From assembly GCA_022567875.1 (NCBI GenBank), contig JADFGB010000042.1, forward strand, positions 1 to 7,390: 7,390 nt of DNA, written 5' to 3'. The DNA comes from Bacteroidota bacterium. GTDB lineage: Bacteria; Bacteroidota; Ignavibacteria; Ignavibacteriales; Ignavibacteriaceae. A program made the position numbers and the translations under genes. Below the pieces are notes generated by a model. The model had not been told where the DNA came from, made no database searches, and was given only the letters and a program-made list of their open reading frames with translations. Positions 6,745-7,390 of this stretch are shown piece after piece; position 1 is the first letter of the stretch; each line of letters starts with the position of its first letter.

Positions 6745-7390
6745 ATGAAAAATGAACTTAAAACGTTTTCTCTTCCTTTAGAATCAGATGACTATATAAA
6801 CCAGGTGTACCCGGACTATATTTCTAACAGTAAATCTGAAAAGATAAAATCAAAAAACCTTGGAGCTAATTTTGCCAAAATTAATATCTCCATTTTAGAT
6901 TATCTCAAAAAATTTCACATACCTGTTGCGTCTATAAAATTGGAAAATGAAAACACTATAAAATATTTGAAATACTCAGAATTAAATTTTTCTGTTCGTA
7001 TATTAAATTATGTCGATAAACGAATTTCTAAAATTTTTAACAAAAAAGAAAATGAACTTTTGGACCTTCCTGTTTTTGAATATCATTACGGAAAAGCAAG
7101 CAATAATTTAATTTCAGAAAGTCACTTAATCTCATTTAATTTAATTAACTTTGAAAAACTGAAAATTGTAAACAGGATTTGTTCCAAAGTAAATGCAGTA
7201 CTAAGGTCTTACTTTGAAAGACGAGGAAAATTTTTAGGCGAAGTAACATGTTCATTCGGTGAACACAAAAATAAAATATATTTAGTAAATGATTTTACAC
7301 CTGTAAGTTTGAAAATTCTAGACCTAAATAAAAACAATAATTCTATTGATCCGTATAAATTAGAAACACCTTCGAATGTTAGAAAATACA
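6745..7390 (+). CDS. SAICAR synthetase (PurC)-like protein lacking key active-site residues, 3' end beyond the window
   Basis: The frame starts at ATG 6745, the first start after an in-frame TAA at 6709, and stays open to the window edge (215 residues seen). By eye it aligns with E. coli PurC from about residue 40 on. GANFAKINISILDYLKKFHI (40-59) matches the helix before GIP, SVR (83-85) matches VVR, LISES (122-126) matches MVNES, SKVNAVLRSYFERRGKFLGE (147-166) matches the [20 protein letters not shown] helix and strand, and VNDFTP (181-186) matches GDEFSP. The catalytic features are missing. The N-terminal GKAK and SAGD nucleotide-binding motifs are not recognisable, and RNRAAGS is replaced from Ile86 on. 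The acidic residues I recall as D129, E179 and D191 in E. coli fall on Asn120, Ser170 and Asn182. The gene is divergent from the ybaB operon and has no Shine-Dalgarno. The fold assignment is fairly secure. Loss of SAICAR synthetase activity is inferred, and the real role is unknown. Confidence 0.8.
   Translation, partial: MKNELKTFSLPLESDDYINQVYPDYISNSKSEKIKSKNLGANFAKINISILDYLKKFHIPVASIKLENENTIKYLKYSELNFSVRILNYVDKRISKIFNKKENELLDLPVFEYHYGKASNNLISESHLISFNLINFEKLKIVNRICSKVNAVLRSYFERRGKFLGEVTCSFGEHKNKIYLVNDFTPVSLKILDLNKNNNSIDPYKLETPSNVRKY

Overview
The window looks like chromosome from a low-GC (clearly AT-rich) Gram-negative bacterium, most likely in the Bacteroidota/Chlorobiota/Ignavibacteria group. 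This is inferred from the strongly A/T-biased codons, two lipoproteins with classical lipoboxes, an ftsX with no ftsE beside it, mostly weak Shine-Dalgarno leaders, and one exact match to the Bacteroidota-type TAnnTTTG -7 element. There are no mobile elements, CRISPR arrays or phage genes. Except for the gene at the right edge, everything is on the minus strand.

Read in the direction of transcription (right to left), the minus strand carries one tightly packed run: ybaB (6585-6259), recR (6256-5660), a class I SAM-dependent methyltransferase (5660-4926), two tandem, distantly related lipoproteins (4929-4354 and 4358-3849), ftsX (3801-2938), a UDP-glucuronate decarboxylase-type sugar nucleotide epimerase (2925-1987), glmS (1964-132) and tRNA-Phe(GAA) (72-1, lacking its last base). 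Most junctions overlap or are separated by a few bases, with ATGA, TAATG and ATTAA couplings. The widest gaps are 47 bp before ftsX and 59 bp before the tRNA. A single operon starting at ybaB, which has the only textbook ribosome binding site at a transcript start, is plausible. The contents join nucleoid/repair housekeeping (YbaB, RecR) to cell-envelope functions (lipoproteins, FtsX, and UDP-xylose and glucosamine-6-phosphate supply).

Two items stand out. First, the second lipoprotein gene has no ATG, GTG or TTG that would preserve its signal peptide. Its full reading frame appears to start at a rare ATT overlapping the upstream stop codon and preceded by a strong Shine-Dalgarno, so the nearest usable start (TTG at 4223-4221) would give a product that is falsely truncated and apparently cytoplasmic. 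Second, a divergent plus-strand gene at 6745 to the window edge encodes a SAICAR synthetase (PurC)-like protein. It has lost the N-terminal ATP-binding motifs and the acidic metal ligands, so it is probably a non-catalytic or repurposed PurC relative.

The 159-bp divergent intergenic region (6586-6744) holds a candidate promoter for each direction. No stretch over 300 bp lacks a gene, and I see no convincing intrinsic terminator anywhere in the window.
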